64,000 nt of DNA from NCBI GenBank assembly GCA_944325865.1, contig CALVBS010000001.1, forward strand, positions 248,001 to 312,000, read 5' to 3'. The stretch is from Candidatus Gastranaerophilales bacterium. GTDB taxonomy: Bacteria; Cyanobacteriota; Vampirovibrionia; Gastranaerophilales; Gastranaerophilaceae. Position 1 is the first letter of the stretch; each line of letters starts with the position of its first letter. A program made the translations under genes and the position numbers. The notes under the pieces are model-generated. The model worked only from the letters and a program-made list of their open reading frames with translations. It did not search any database and was not told the origin of the DNA. This document shows positions 28,612-36,937 of the stretch, in pieces.

Positions 28612-29298
28612 ATGAGTAAAAAAAAGAAAGAATATACCAAACGTTCATCATCGCAATATAATAAATGGCGTGGTTTTTTTCAGGATATAGTATGTAAATT
28701 CGGTTATATGATACGTTTCAAACTTGTTTACAGACTTGAAGTTCACGGACTTGAAAATGTTCCGGAAGATAATGAATATATAGTTTGCCCTAATCACCTG
28801 TCAACACTGGATCCGCCTTTAATGGTTTCAGTCCTTCCACGCCACGTAGCATTTATGGCTAAAAAAGAACTGTTTGACATACCTTTTCTACGCTGGTGGA
28901 TTGATTGGCTCGGAGCATTTGCCGTTAACCGGGAAAGCCTCGGCCCGTCAACGGTCAAAACAGTAAAAATTATAAAAGACAGCAAATGGGTTCTAGGCCT
29001 ATTTCCTCAGGGCACAAGAGGAATTCCGGGAGAAATAAGAGGAGTTAATAAAGGATTTGCAGGACTTGCAAAAATAACCAAATGTGCAATTCTTCCGGTC
29101 GGAATTATCGGAACTAATGAAGTTAAAAGATGGCCTTTTACCGGTAAAATTATAGTTAATATAGGAAAACCAATACCTTACAGCAATAATCCCGATGAAA
29201 CTATGAAACAATGGATTGATTCTATTCAGGAGCTTACCGGATTTAAATACATTCCTGATGATAATCCTAATGATATGATTGGAGTTGAGAATGAGTAA
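28612..29298 (+). CDS. plsC: 1-acylglycerol-3-phosphate acyltransferase (PlsC family), first copy
   Basis: This 228-residue lysophosphatidic acid acyltransferase-type enzyme adds the second acyl chain in phospholipid synthesis. The catalytic H-X4-D motif is H62 to D67 (NHLSTLD). The glycerophosphate-binding FPQGTRG is at 131-137. A basic Lys-rich N-terminus precedes a hydrophobic segment. It overlaps the second plsC-like gene by 8 bp, so the pair is translationally coupled. Assignment of substrates between the two copies is not possible here. Confidence 0.88.
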   Translation: MSKKKKEYTKRSSSQYNKWRGFFQDIVCKFGYMIRFKLVYRLEVHGLENVPEDNEYIVCPNHLSTLDPPLMVSVLPRHVAFMAKKELFDIPFLRWWIDWLGAFAVNRESLGPSTVKTVKIIKDSKWVLGLFPQGTRGIPGEIRGVNKGFAGLAKITKCAILPVGIIGTNEVKRWPFTGKIIVNIGKPIPYSNNPDETMKQWIDSIQELTGFKYIPDDNPNDMIGVENE

Positions 29299-30007
29299 GA
29301 AACAAGAAAGAAATTTTAACAGACGCTATGCTTCTGAATACAATATTTTCAGATCCATATTCTATTTATGTTTTCTGTACACTGTTGTAATCCCTTTTTT
29401 TACGATTTTTTATAACTATAAAATTACCGGAACAGAAAATCTGCCAAAATGGAACAAAAAAGACAAATATATTTTTACGGCAAACCATGTTTCAATATTT
29501 GACCCGTTCCTTGTACCTATGGCCGTAAAAAAATTAATAGCATTTATGGCTAAAAAAGAACTGTTTGAACCGCAGGAAAAATTTAGCTGGTTGATTAAGC
29601 GTCTCGGAGCCTTTGCTGTTGACAGAACCAAACCGGAAATAGCAACATTCAAAACTGTACGCGATGTTTTTACAACAAGCTGGTCACTTGGAGTGTTCCC
29701 GCAGGGAGGTACCCGTCCTTACGGAAAACTTGAAGGTATAAAAAAGGGATTTGTTGTAATTGCGAAAAATGCAAAAGCTGATATTATTCCGGTTGCCATT
29801 GACGGTTTTGACGGTTATCCGAAATTAAAACCATTTACAAGAAGAAATGTTCAGCTTCATATAGGAAAACCTATTTCCTATAAACTTCCTGAAGATGTAA
29901 TTATTTACGAATGGTGCAAACAGATTTCAGAACTTGCAGACTACGAAAATTTGGCACCTATTCCTGAATCTTATCAGGAAAATACAAAAACAGAAGTCAG
30001 AGTTTAG
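29291..30007 (+). CDS. PlsC-family acyltransferase, second copy
   Basis: This 238-residue paralog of the upstream enzyme has the H-X4-D motif at H66-D71 (NHVSIFD) and FPQGGTR at 136-142. An N-terminal membrane helix lies at about 22-42. The blocks AFMAKKELF and LGAFAVDR are shared with the neighbour, which points to tandem duplication and divergence. I take ATG 29291, with GGAG upstream, over TTG 29279. A long hairpin terminator follows. Confidence 0.87.
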   Translation: MSKKQERNFNRRYASEYNIFRSIFYLCFLYTVVIPFFTIFYNYKITGTENLPKWNKKDKYIFTANHVSIFDPFLVPMAVKKLIAFMAKKELFEPQEKFSWLIKRLGAFAVDRTKPEIATFKTVRDVFTTSWSLGVFPQGGTRPYGKLEGIKKGFVVIAKNAKADIIPVAIDGFDGYPKLKPFTRRNVQLHIGKPISYKLPEDVIIYEWCKQISELADYENLAPIPESYQENTKTEVRV

Positions 30008-30015
30008 GCAATCTC

Positions 30016-30062
30016 TGCATACAAAATAATCCTCAGTTTTACTGAGGATTATTTTGTATGCA
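30016..30062. terminator. Bidirectional 22-bp hairpin terminator
   Basis: Positions 30016-30037 and 30041-30062 are perfect inverted repeats (22 bp) with a 3-base loop. It lies between the convergent acyltransferase and pilin genes. A/T-rich arms give T-rich ends on both strands. Confidence 0.75.
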
Positions 30063-30085
30063 ACCTAAAATTTTACCTTAATATT

Positions 30086-30835
30086 TCAATAATCTTCACC
30101 GACCTCATATATATCACCGCGTTGAATTTCATCATTAATTATTGATTCATCAAGGCCTCCGGTATGCTGGAGAGAATCACCTGAAGAAAATTTATTTGAC
30201 ATAATCGAAATTTCAAACACATCATTTTGGTACTGGTTTGGTCCTTTTAATCCGTTAACATCAAAATAAATTCTGCCGCATCTTGTTGATGTTCTGTCCA
30301 AAACTTCTCCGGTATTATTACCGTCCGCATCAGTAACATTCTGTTTCCAATTATAAAAACACTTGCCTGATGAAGTATTGTCATTATGAATTGACACAAA
30401 ACTTCCATCTTTTAAAACAAGTCTTCCTTTATCTCTCAATATCGAATTCATATTACCGGTTTTACCGCTTCCGTTATTTGCACGTTTAAATTGTTTTATG
30501 GTATATTCACCTCCGCATTTGGAGTTTAAAACATCTTGCTTGGTACAAATTTCTATAGGTGCAAGGTATTTTGCAAAACCGTTAACTATATCTTCATGAC
30601 TTTTTCCTCCATCGAAGATTAACCAGTATTCATTAGGGGTTCCCATATCATTACTGTATAGAACAAGTGCATTAGCAATAACAGAATACATTTTTTTAGC
30701 CTGTTGCAGCAAAACCTTTTCTCTATAATTTTGTATCAACTGCGGTAATGTCATGGCTGCCACAATACCGATAATACCAAGTGTTATTAAGACCTCAGCC
30801 AGTGTAAAGGCACGATTATAAGTAGTTTTTAGCAT
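30086..30835 (-). CDS. Type IV pilin-like protein (intact)
   Basis: This 249-residue protein has a short 9-residue leader MLKTTYNRA, a cleavage site before FTLAEVLITLGIIGIVAAMTLPQLIQ, and then a soluble globular part with four or five Cys residues. The N-terminal helix is almost identical to that of the pilin at 17388, but the leader is short and carries no G tract. An AAGGAG ribosome site precedes ATG 30835. Divergent XRE regulator and operator sequences lie upstream. Confidence 0.85.
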   Translation of the reverse strand: MLKTTYNRAFTLAEVLITLGIIGIVAAMTLPQLIQNYREKVLLQQAKKMYSVIANALVLYSNDMGTPNEYWLIFDGGKSHEDIVNGFAKYLAPIEICTKQDVLNSKCGGEYTIKQFKRANNGSGKTGNMNSILRDKGRLVLKDGSFVSIHNDNTSSGKCFYNWKQNVTDADGNNTGEVLDRTSTRCGRIYFDVNGLKGPNQYQNDVFEISIMSNKFSSGDSLQHTGGLDESIINDEIQRGDIYEVGEDY

Positions 30836-30855
30836 TATTCAACTCCTTCCTAACT

Positions 30856-30904
30856 ATTGAGAAATCTCAATGATTTTAATAACAGTATATTGCATAATCT
30901 CAAT
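30856..30904. promoter_or_regulatory. Putative XRE operator and promoter region
   Basis: An inverted repeat ATTGAG-AAAT-CTCAAT (30856-30871) and a further half-site CTCAAT (30899-30904) flank a -10-like CATAAT (30893-30898) before the XRE gene. The arrangement suits autorepression and possible control of the divergent pilin gene. Confidence 0.4.
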
Positions 30905-30906
30905 AG

Positions 30907-31128
30907 ATGCAATATAAATATCTTGGAAAATTCATAAAACTTAAAAGAGAAAAAACAGGAATATCACTCAATAAGTTCGCAATGGAAGCCGATATTGATT
31001 GTGCTATCTTATGCAGAATTGAAAATCTTAAACAGGGAATAAAACTTAGCGTACTTGAAAAAATAGCTAAAAAGTTTGACAAAACTCCTGCAGAATTTTT
31101 AACGGAATTTGAAGAGTATAAAGAATAA
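30907..31128 (+). CDS. Small XRE-family HTH regulator
   Basis: This 73-residue protein is essentially one Cro/C1-type helix-turn-helix domain: LGKFIKLKREKTGISLNKFAMEADIDCAILCRIENLKQGIKLSVLEKIAKKF. There is no ribosome site. The predicted transcription start is 1-3 bases before the ATG, so the mRNA may be leaderless. It is divergent from the pilin gene and shares the operator-like region at 30856-30904. Two other XRE proteins are in the window, but each carries its own type of upstream repeat. Confidence 0.85.
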   Translation: MQYKYLGKFIKLKREKTGISLNKFAMEADIDCAILCRIENLKQGIKLSVLEKIAKKFDKTPAEFLTEFEEYKE

Positions 31129-31129
31129 T

Positions 31130-31161
31130 AAAAACCCCTGATATATAAATCAGGGGTTTTT
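31130..31161. terminator. Bidirectional terminator
   Basis: AAAAACCCCTGAT (31130-31142) pairs with ATCAGGGGTTTTT (31149-31161) around six bases. It sits between the convergent XRE and HEAT-repeat genes and serves both strands. Confidence 0.85.
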
Positions 31162-31195
31162 ACCGTTTTTATTATTTAAAGAAAGGAATTAGTTA

Positions 31196-32338
31196 TTATG
31201 CAGGCATCTGGTTTAGTTTATCTAAAGCCATTGTTGCTGCTTCCTGAACACCTTTGTCCTGATCGTTCTTAGCTATTGTGAACAAGGTTTCAAGGTCTTT
31301 TTTGTATGCCGGGTTCTGGATATAGCTTAAAGCTTCCAGAGCTGAAGTTCTTACCATCGGGTTCGGGTTGTTTTTCAACTGTTCAACGATTGTAACTGCA
31401 CCCGGTAATTCAGTGATAGGAACTGTTGTATTAGTTAATTTAGCAACTTCATCGGCATAAAGTTTTTGCATTATTGCAGAAGTGAACATTGCATAGCTTT
31501 TGTTTCTTTCAGCTTGTTCAAGCGGAGTAATTGTTGAAGCTAACTGTTTTTCAGCATCTGTCATTGTTTGGTTTGCAAGTAATTTTTCTCTTGCAGCCAT
31601 TTGTTCCGGAGTAGGACCTGCGAGTTTGCTGGTATCAGCTTTAATAATATTGCTTAATGCATCCATTACTTTAACATCTAACAATTCAGTAGCTTTCTGT
31701 GGATCTGTTTTAACCATATTAGCCATATCTTCCATAGCTAAAGCCTGTACGTCATAGTCAGGGTTTGTTAATTTTGCAACAAATGCATTCAAATCAACCT
31801 GTGGTTCCAATGGTGCAGAAGGAACAACTTCTACTTTTGGAGCTTCAGCCGGAGCTTTTGGTGCTTCCGGAGCTGCAGGTGCAGCCTGAGGCTGTGGAGC
31901 ATTTACATTTTGTTGTGCAATATTTGTTTGCGGAACAACAACTTGCGGAGCAGGAGGTACAACTACCTGAGGAGCAGGGACTTCAACTGCAGGAACTGCT
32001 GTCGGAGCCTGAGCCGGTGCTGCTGCAGCCGTAGGAACTTCTACCGGAGCCGGGCATGGAGGACAAACTGTCTGAATCGGCGGGTAATAAGGCTGAGTCA
32101 TTGTCTGCGGATAAGAGTATAACTGAGATTGCGGATATGTGTAATATGGCATCGTCGGTGTAGCATATTGAGGAACCTGTTGAGGAACATTTACTACAGA
32201 CTGACCAACACCAGGAGCTGAAACGCTCGGATTGTGAACATCAATTTTAACCGCATTGTAATTAGGAGCAGGTGTAGCATAAGGCTGCACTAAAGGCTGC
32301 TGCATGTAAGGATTTACATAATTTGGAATTTGCATCAT
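31196..32338 (-). CDS. Pro/Ala-rich protein with C-terminal HEAT repeats
   Basis: This 380-residue protein has two parts. Residues 1-185 are low-complexity, first rich in Pro/Tyr/Gln and then in Pro/Ala/Val (VPAPQVVVPPAPQVVV). Residues 186-380 are alpha-helical, with HEAT-like units such as NPDYDVQALAMEDMANMV, NPNPMVRTSALEALSYI and DKGVQEAATMALDKL. There is no signal peptide. The composition suggests a flexible arm plus a protein-binding scaffold. No name is assigned. ATG 32338 is immediately followed by a second ATG; either may be used. Confidence 0.7.
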   Translation of the reverse strand: MMQIPNYVNPYMQQPLVQPYATPAPNYNAVKIDVHNPSVSAPGVGQSVVNVPQQVPQYATPTMPYYTYPQSQLYSYPQTMTQPYYPPIQTVCPPCPAPVEVPTAAAAPAQAPTAVPAVEVPAPQVVVPPAPQVVVPQTNIAQQNVNAPQPQAAPAAPEAPKAPAEAPKVEVVPSAPLEPQVDLNAFVAKLTNPDYDVQALAMEDMANMVKTDPQKATELLDVKVMDALSNIIKADTSKLAGPTPEQMAAREKLLANQTMTDAEKQLASTITPLEQAERNKSYAMFTSAIMQKLYADEVAKLTNTTVPITELPGAVTIVEQLKNNPNPMVRTSALEALSYIQNPAYKKDLETLFTIAKNDQDKGVQEAATMALDKLNQMPA

Positions 32339-32496
32339 TTTATTTTCTTCCTTTCAATAAATAAATTTAACTGTATTCCTATTCTACCTATTAAATACCC
32401 CTCAAGAAAATAAATTGCTAAAATTTCATTATATTTTAATAATTCTTAACATATATTTTTGTAAATTTTACAAAACATAAGATATATTTACATTTA

Positions 32497-32526
32497 TGGG
32501 ACAAGAGAATTTTTTGTGCTATAATC
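32497..32526 (+). promoter_or_regulatory. Extended -10 promoter before the transketolase gene
   Basis: TGC followed by TATAAT (32520-32525) forms an extended -10 element, with no clear -35 box. It lies 62 bp before the ATG at 32587 and probably drives the ftsEX run. The rest of the 32339-32586 gap shows nothing but AT-rich sequence. Confidence 0.5.
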
Positions 32527-32586
32527 TTAATGGGATGAAAATTGTAAGATTTTCGTATTTTAGACTAATTTCACAAGGATATTTAA

Positions 32587-33549
32587 ATGTTATTAAATAA
32601 AGAAAACAAAAAATCCATCAGGTCAGCATTCGGGAAAACTCTTGCAGAATTAGGTAAAACGAACAAAGATATTGTTGTTATGGACGCCGATCTGGCATGC
32701 TCAACACAATCACAAATGTTTGGAAAAGAGTTTCCGGACAGATTTTTTGACTGCGGAATAGCAGAGCAAGACATGATTGCAACAGCGGCAGGACTTGCAA
32801 GTGAAGGGAAAATTCCTTTTGTCTCAAGCTTTGCAATGTTTGCTACAGGCAGAACATATGACCAGATTAGAAATTCAGTCTGTTATCCGGAATTTAACGT
32901 AAAAATTATCGGTACACATGGAGGAATTACTGTAGGAGAAGATGGAGCAAGTCATCAGGCACTTGAAGATATTGCCCTTATGAGAAATATTCCGAATATG
33001 TCGGTAATTGTTCCTGCGGACTGCAAAGAGTGTGAAGAAGTAATAAAATTTGCAGCAAACAACTACGGACCGATGTATATAAGAATTGCAAGAACAAATC
33101 TCTGTGATATTTTTGATGACAGCTATGAATTTGATTTTTGCAAAGTAAAAGTTATTGAAGAAGGTACTGACGTTACTGTAATAACTAACGGAGAAACGCT
33201 TGCTGAAGTTATTGAAGCCGGAGAAATTCTGAAGGCTCAGGGATATTCGGTACAAATACTCCATGCTCCTGTAGTTAAACCGCTTGATGGTGCTACCATT
33301 ATAGAAAAGGCTAAACAAACAAAATTTGTTATAACTGTTGAAAACCATTCTATAATAGGCGGACTTGGCAGTGCAGTTTGTGAACTTCTTGCTGAGTACT
33401 ACCCGATGCCTGTTCACAGATTCGGGATTAATGATACGTTTGGACAGAGCGGAAAATGGGATTTTCTGCTTGATTATTATGGTTTGTCCGCTCAAAAATT
33501 AGCTAAAAATATCAAAAAACAAATAGACATATACCGTCTTGTAAAATAA
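32587..33549 (+). CDS. Transketolase C-terminal subunit (split type)
   Basis: This 320-residue protein corresponds to the pyrimidine-binding and C-terminal domains of transketolase. FFDCGIAEQDMIATAAGLA carries the catalytic Glu of the Pyr domain, and GEDGASHQALEDIALMR and FVITVENHSIIGGLGSAV are typical. The N-terminal (TPP/Mg-binding) subunit is not next to it, although split transketolases usually lie in tandem. Its partner must be elsewhere, if it exists. The plus-strand neighbours are ftsE and ftsX, an unusual context. Confidence 0.88.
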   Translation: MLLNKENKKSIRSAFGKTLAELGKTNKDIVVMDADLACSTQSQMFGKEFPDRFFDCGIAEQDMIATAAGLASEGKIPFVSSFAMFATGRTYDQIRNSVCYPEFNVKIIGTHGGITVGEDGASHQALEDIALMRNIPNMSVIVPADCKECEEVIKFAANNYGPMYIRIARTNLCDIFDDSYEFDFCKVKVIEEGTDVTVITNGETLAEVIEAGEILKAQGYSVQILHAPVVKPLDGATIIEKAKQTKFVITVENHSIIGGLGSAVCELLAEYYPMPVHRFGINDTFGQSGKWDFLLDYYGLSAQKLAKNIKKQIDIYRLVK

Positions 33550-33565
33550 ATAAGGATTAAGAATA

Positions 33566-34243
33566 ATGATTCAATTCAGAGCAGTTACAAAAAAATACAA
33601 AAATAACAGCTACGCATTAAAGAATATAAATCTTGATATTCTTTCAGGAGAATTCGTATTCATTGTAGGGGCTTCAGGTGCAGGAAAATCTACGCTTATG
33701 AAACTTCTTTATCATGAAGAATCTCCAACCAGCGGAACTGTTACAATCGGAGGGATTAATATTGCAAACCTTTCAAACGATAAAATCCCGAATTTAAGAA
33801 GATGTATGGGGATTGTGTTTCAGGATTACAAACTGCTCCAGAACATGACTGTTTACGATAATGTAGCATATGTAATCAGAACTCTCGGGATAAGTTCAAG
33901 AGAAATCAATGCCAGAGTAACAGGTGCTCTAAAAATTGTAGGCTTATACAATAAAATGCATGCCACACCTGCTGAACTCTCCGGAGGAGAACAGCAAAGA
34001 GTAGGTATTGCACGAGCAATAGTCAACGGGCCTCCTCTATTAATTGCGGATGAACCTACAGGGAATCTGGATCCTAAAAATTCTATGGAAATTATGCAAA
34101 TTTTAGACCAGATTAATCAGAGAGGAATTACCGTAATTGTCTCAACCCATGATAACGCAATGGTTGACTATTTCAGAAAAAGGGTAATCACCCTTGATAA
34201 AGGTGAAGTTGTTAGGGATATTCAAGCAGGTACTTATGAATAA
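33566..34243 (+). CDS. ftsE: Cell division ATP-binding protein FtsE
   Basis: FtsE is the ATPase of the FtsEX complex, which activates peptidoglycan hydrolases at division. Walker A is GASGAGKS (35-42), the ABC signature is LSGGEQQR (about 139-146), and Walker B is LLIADEPTG. The 225-residue length is usual. AAGGATT lies upstream of the ATG. It overlaps ftsX by 8 bp. Confidence 0.95.
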   Translation: MIQFRAVTKKYKNNSYALKNINLDILSGEFVFIVGASGAGKSTLMKLLYHEESPTSGTVTIGGINIANLSNDKIPNLRRCMGIVFQDYKLLQNMTVYDNVAYVIRTLGISSREINARVTGALKIVGLYNKMHATPAELSGGEQQRVGIARAIVNGPPLLIADEPTGNLDPKNSMEIMQILDQINQRGITVIVSTHDNAMVDYFRKRVITLDKGEVVRDIQAGTYE

Positions 34244-35147
34244 TCAAAAATTACAGATAAAGAAGAAAGTAAAAAAACACATACCGAAAGATTGGCTTTG
34301 TGAACTTAGAATTTTGTACAGGTTAACAATGGAAACATTCAATGACATAAAAAGAACCGGCATTGTTAATCTGGTCATTATAACTACAATGGCAGCAATT
34401 TTGACAATATTCGGGGCCTTTTTCAGAAGTGCCATGTCCATTTCTTCATTTGCTCATGAACTTGGGAATGTACTTGAAATTTCGGTATATTTAAAATCCG
34501 GAACTGATACTAATGTTGCAAAAAACAGAATTAAAGAATTTGAACATGTTGAGAACGTAAAAATTATACCAAAAGATGTTTCATGGGCGAATCTGAGACG
34601 TGAAATGAGTCTGCCGGATATAAGCAATCCGCTTCCTGATACTTTGCATGTTAAAGTTGATAAACCTGAAAATATAACAACTGTCTTTAATAACATTAAA
34701 GACTTAAAATCTGTTGTTGAAGATATGAGTTATGCCCAGGAGCTTGCAAAAAAAATACAAACACTTAACCATGTTGTAAATACAATAACGGTACTGGTTG
34801 TAATAATTATGGGTATTCTAACAATAACAATTATTAACAATACAATTCAGCTTGTAATTCAGTCACGTAAAGATGAAATCGAAATTATGAGGCTTATGGG
34901 TGTTTCAAACTGGTATATAAGATTTCCGCTGATTATGCAGGGAGCATTTTACGGATTTGCCGGTTCATTAATAGCAATACTCCCACTTAACCTTGTACAG
35001 AACGGGCTTGCAAATGTCCACCAGTTCTTTATGGTTCCGTCTCCGCTTTACGCACACAGTATTGTTATATTTACAATGTTTGCAATGGGAATATTGTTCG
35101 GAGCCGGTGGAAGTTTCTTGTGTATCAAAAAACATCTGCAAGTATAA
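34236..35147 (+). CDS. ftsX: Cell division protein FtsX
   Basis: FtsX is the membrane partner of FtsE, with four helices: about 45-68, 180-205, 225-250 and 265-290. The extracytoplasmic domain (about 70-175) starts after FRSAMSISSFAHELGNVLEISVYLKSGTD. The conserved SRKDEIEIMRLMGVSNWYIRFPL precedes the third helix. ATG 34236 inside the ftsE end (ATGAATAA overlap) has AGG upstream and is preferred over TTG 34194. Product about 303 residues. Confidence 0.93.
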   Translation: MNNQKLQIKKKVKKHIPKDWLCELRILYRLTMETFNDIKRTGIVNLVIITTMAAILTIFGAFFRSAMSISSFAHELGNVLEISVYLKSGTDTNVAKNRIKEFEHVENVKIIPKDVSWANLRREMSLPDISNPLPDTLHVKVDKPENITTVFNNIKDLKSVVEDMSYAQELAKKIQTLNHVVNTITVLVVIIMGILTITIINNTIQLVIQSRKDEIEIMRLMGVSNWYIRFPLIMQGAFYGFAGSLIAILPLNLVQNGLANVHQFFMVPSPLYAHSIVIFTMFAMGILFGAGGSFLCIKKHLQV

Positions 35148-35153
35148 TTTAAT

Positions 35154-36377
35154 ATGAGTAATATATTATTAGTCACAAATAACAAAAAAACGGTTGATAC
35201 TTTTGCCGGAAAACTCATTTTATTGAGGAATACCGACAGAGTTGCATACTGTGACTATGCGGATGCTCCGGATATTGTTTTTGCAAACAATCCGGATCTC
35301 GTTATATTGCATGAAAATCCCGACTTTAACAAGACACTTAATCTTATTAAATATATTAAAACCAGAAACTGCAGTATTCTTCTTTTAATTGATAATTACA
35401 ACCGAAATAATGTTCTGAATGCTTATGATGAAGGAATTGATGATTACTTCTTAACTACCTCAGATCCTTCGGAAATTTCAATACGAACAATTAATTGTAT
35501 TAGAAATAACAATAGAAAAGGGAAAACCGAAGAATATCTGAAATACATGAAAAAATACGGAATTATATCAGAATTAAGCGGATTTTACGGAAAGAAATAT
35601 GCAGTAGAAGTTTTTGAAGACAGCCTGCTTTCAAAGGATTACTCAAAAGGTGCATTAATAGTAATTACAGCTGACGAGGACGGAAAAACCAATGACATTC
35701 AGCAAAAAATGATTAATGCCATAAAACATTCAATAAGGTTTAACGATTTAACAGCAAATTGCGGAGGAACAAAATATGCCATTCTGACAGATAATTCCGG
35801 GGCACAGGGGGCGGTTGCTGTTGTTGAGAAAATAAGAGGATATATTAACGGTGAATTTTCTGTAAAAGCCGGAATTTGCGAAATTAAGAATTACACATAT
35901 CAACTTGCGGAAAAGAAGGCTATGTGTGCTCTTTCGGATGCAATGCTAAGCAATGACGAGATTGTAATTTATGCCAAAAAAGGAAATGAAACCACGGATG
36001 ATTGGCTCGATGTGCCGTCAGAAACAACAAATAATTATAAATTATTTCAGCATACTTTTCGCAGAAAGCTGGAGAAAGTTATAACTCCCGTCTTCTACAG
36101 GATGCAAAAGAATTACGAAAATGAACTTGAAAATACTAAAATAGAACAATATACAGATGAAATTCAAAGTGTTTTCAGGATGACTAATCCAAAACAAACA
36201 AGCTTGCTAAAACTTATATACACAGGATTCACAAAAGTTAAAATTAATATCAACCATGCAGGACTGGATAGTCCGGAAAACAGAGAAATAATAATTTCAG
36301 TAAAAAGCTTAAATGCACAAATGCTAACAGATATACTTGAAAGTTTTATACAGGAATTTAAGACAACCATTGAATAA
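35154..36377 (+). CDS. Degenerate receiver plus degenerate GGDEF protein
   Basis: Residues 1-118 have a response-regulator fold, but the phospho-acceptor Asp position reads LVILHENP, with His53 in its place. Residues 140-270 look like a GGDEF domain in which GGDEF is replaced by GGTKY (204-208), so no diguanylate cyclase activity is expected. A C-terminal helical/beta region (about 285-407) is unassigned. It begins 6 bp after ftsX and so is probably co-transcribed. A protein-protein signalling or structural role tied to FtsEX is inferred from position. Confidence 0.65.
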   Translation: MSNILLVTNNKKTVDTFAGKLILLRNTDRVAYCDYADAPDIVFANNPDLVILHENPDFNKTLNLIKYIKTRNCSILLLIDNYNRNNVLNAYDEGIDDYFLTTSDPSEISIRTINCIRNNNRKGKTEEYLKYMKKYGIISELSGFYGKKYAVEVFEDSLLSKDYSKGALIVITADEDGKTNDIQQKMINAIKHSIRFNDLTANCGGTKYAILTDNSGAQGAVAVVEKIRGYINGEFSVKAGICEIKNYTYQLAEKKAMCALSDAMLSNDEIVIYAKKGNETTDDWLDVPSETTNNYKLFQHTFRRKLEKVITPVFYRMQKNYENELENTKIEQYTDEIQSVFRMTNPKQTSLLKLIYTGFTKVKININHAGLDSPENREIIISVKSLNAQMLTDILESFIQEFKTTIE

Positions 36378-36389
36378 GGAGAAAATTTT

Positions 36390-36935
36390 ATGAATACACT
36401 TTCTGCACAGAACAGTTTGCTAATGATAATTGATATACAAGAAAGACTTGTGGCCGCTTTAGATAAAGATATTGTTGTATCCAAAGCTGTAAAAGTAGCC
36501 AGTGCAGCAAAATCACTCGGGATTCCGGTACTTGTAACAGAACAGTACCCAAAAGGTTTAGGTAATACTGTACCTCAGTTAAAAGCTGTATTGCCATCCG
36601 ATACTGAAATAGTTGAAAAAACTGCATTTAATGCGTTGTTAGAAGAAGGTATGCCTGAAAAAATAGCATCTTACGGGAAAAAACAGATTGTTTTATTCGG
36701 TATAGAAACACATATTTGTGTACATCAGACTGCGGCAGCACTAATAGAAGCCGGTTATGAAGTTTATATTATAAAAGATGCCTGTGCTAGCAGAAATAAA
36801 TACGAATTCAAACAGGGCATTGAAATCATGCAGCAAAACGGAGCAAAAATTTCCTGTGTTGAAATTGCTTTATTTGAATGGTTAAAAGGTGCAAAGAACC
36901 CGAAATTTAAGGAAATTCAGGCGTTAATAAAGTAA
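36390..36935 (+). CDS. Isochorismatase-family cysteine hydrolase
   Basis: This 181-residue hydrolase has the Asp-Lys-Cys catalytic set, D15 (MIIDIQERL), K77 (VEKTAFNAL) and C110 (GIETHICVHQTA). The family includes nicotinamidase, isochorismatase and related amidases. Active-site context resembles the YcaC/hydrolase branch more than PncA, so no substrate is named. AAGGAG lies upstream. It lies 12 bp after the degenerate GGDEF gene and is convergent with ribF. Confidence 0.85.
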   Translation: MNTLSAQNSLLMIIDIQERLVAALDKDIVVSKAVKVASAAKSLGIPVLVTEQYPKGLGNTVPQLKAVLPSDTEIVEKTAFNALLEEGMPEKIASYGKKQIVLFGIETHICVHQTAAALIEAGYEVYIIKDACASRNKYEFKQGIEIMQQNGAKISCVEIALFEWLKGAKNPKFKEIQALIK

Positions 36936-36937
36936 TA

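Noticed and set aside
32875-33495. 206-residue open frame on the minus strand
   Set aside because: Antisense to the transketolase subunit; the composition is that of a shadow frame.
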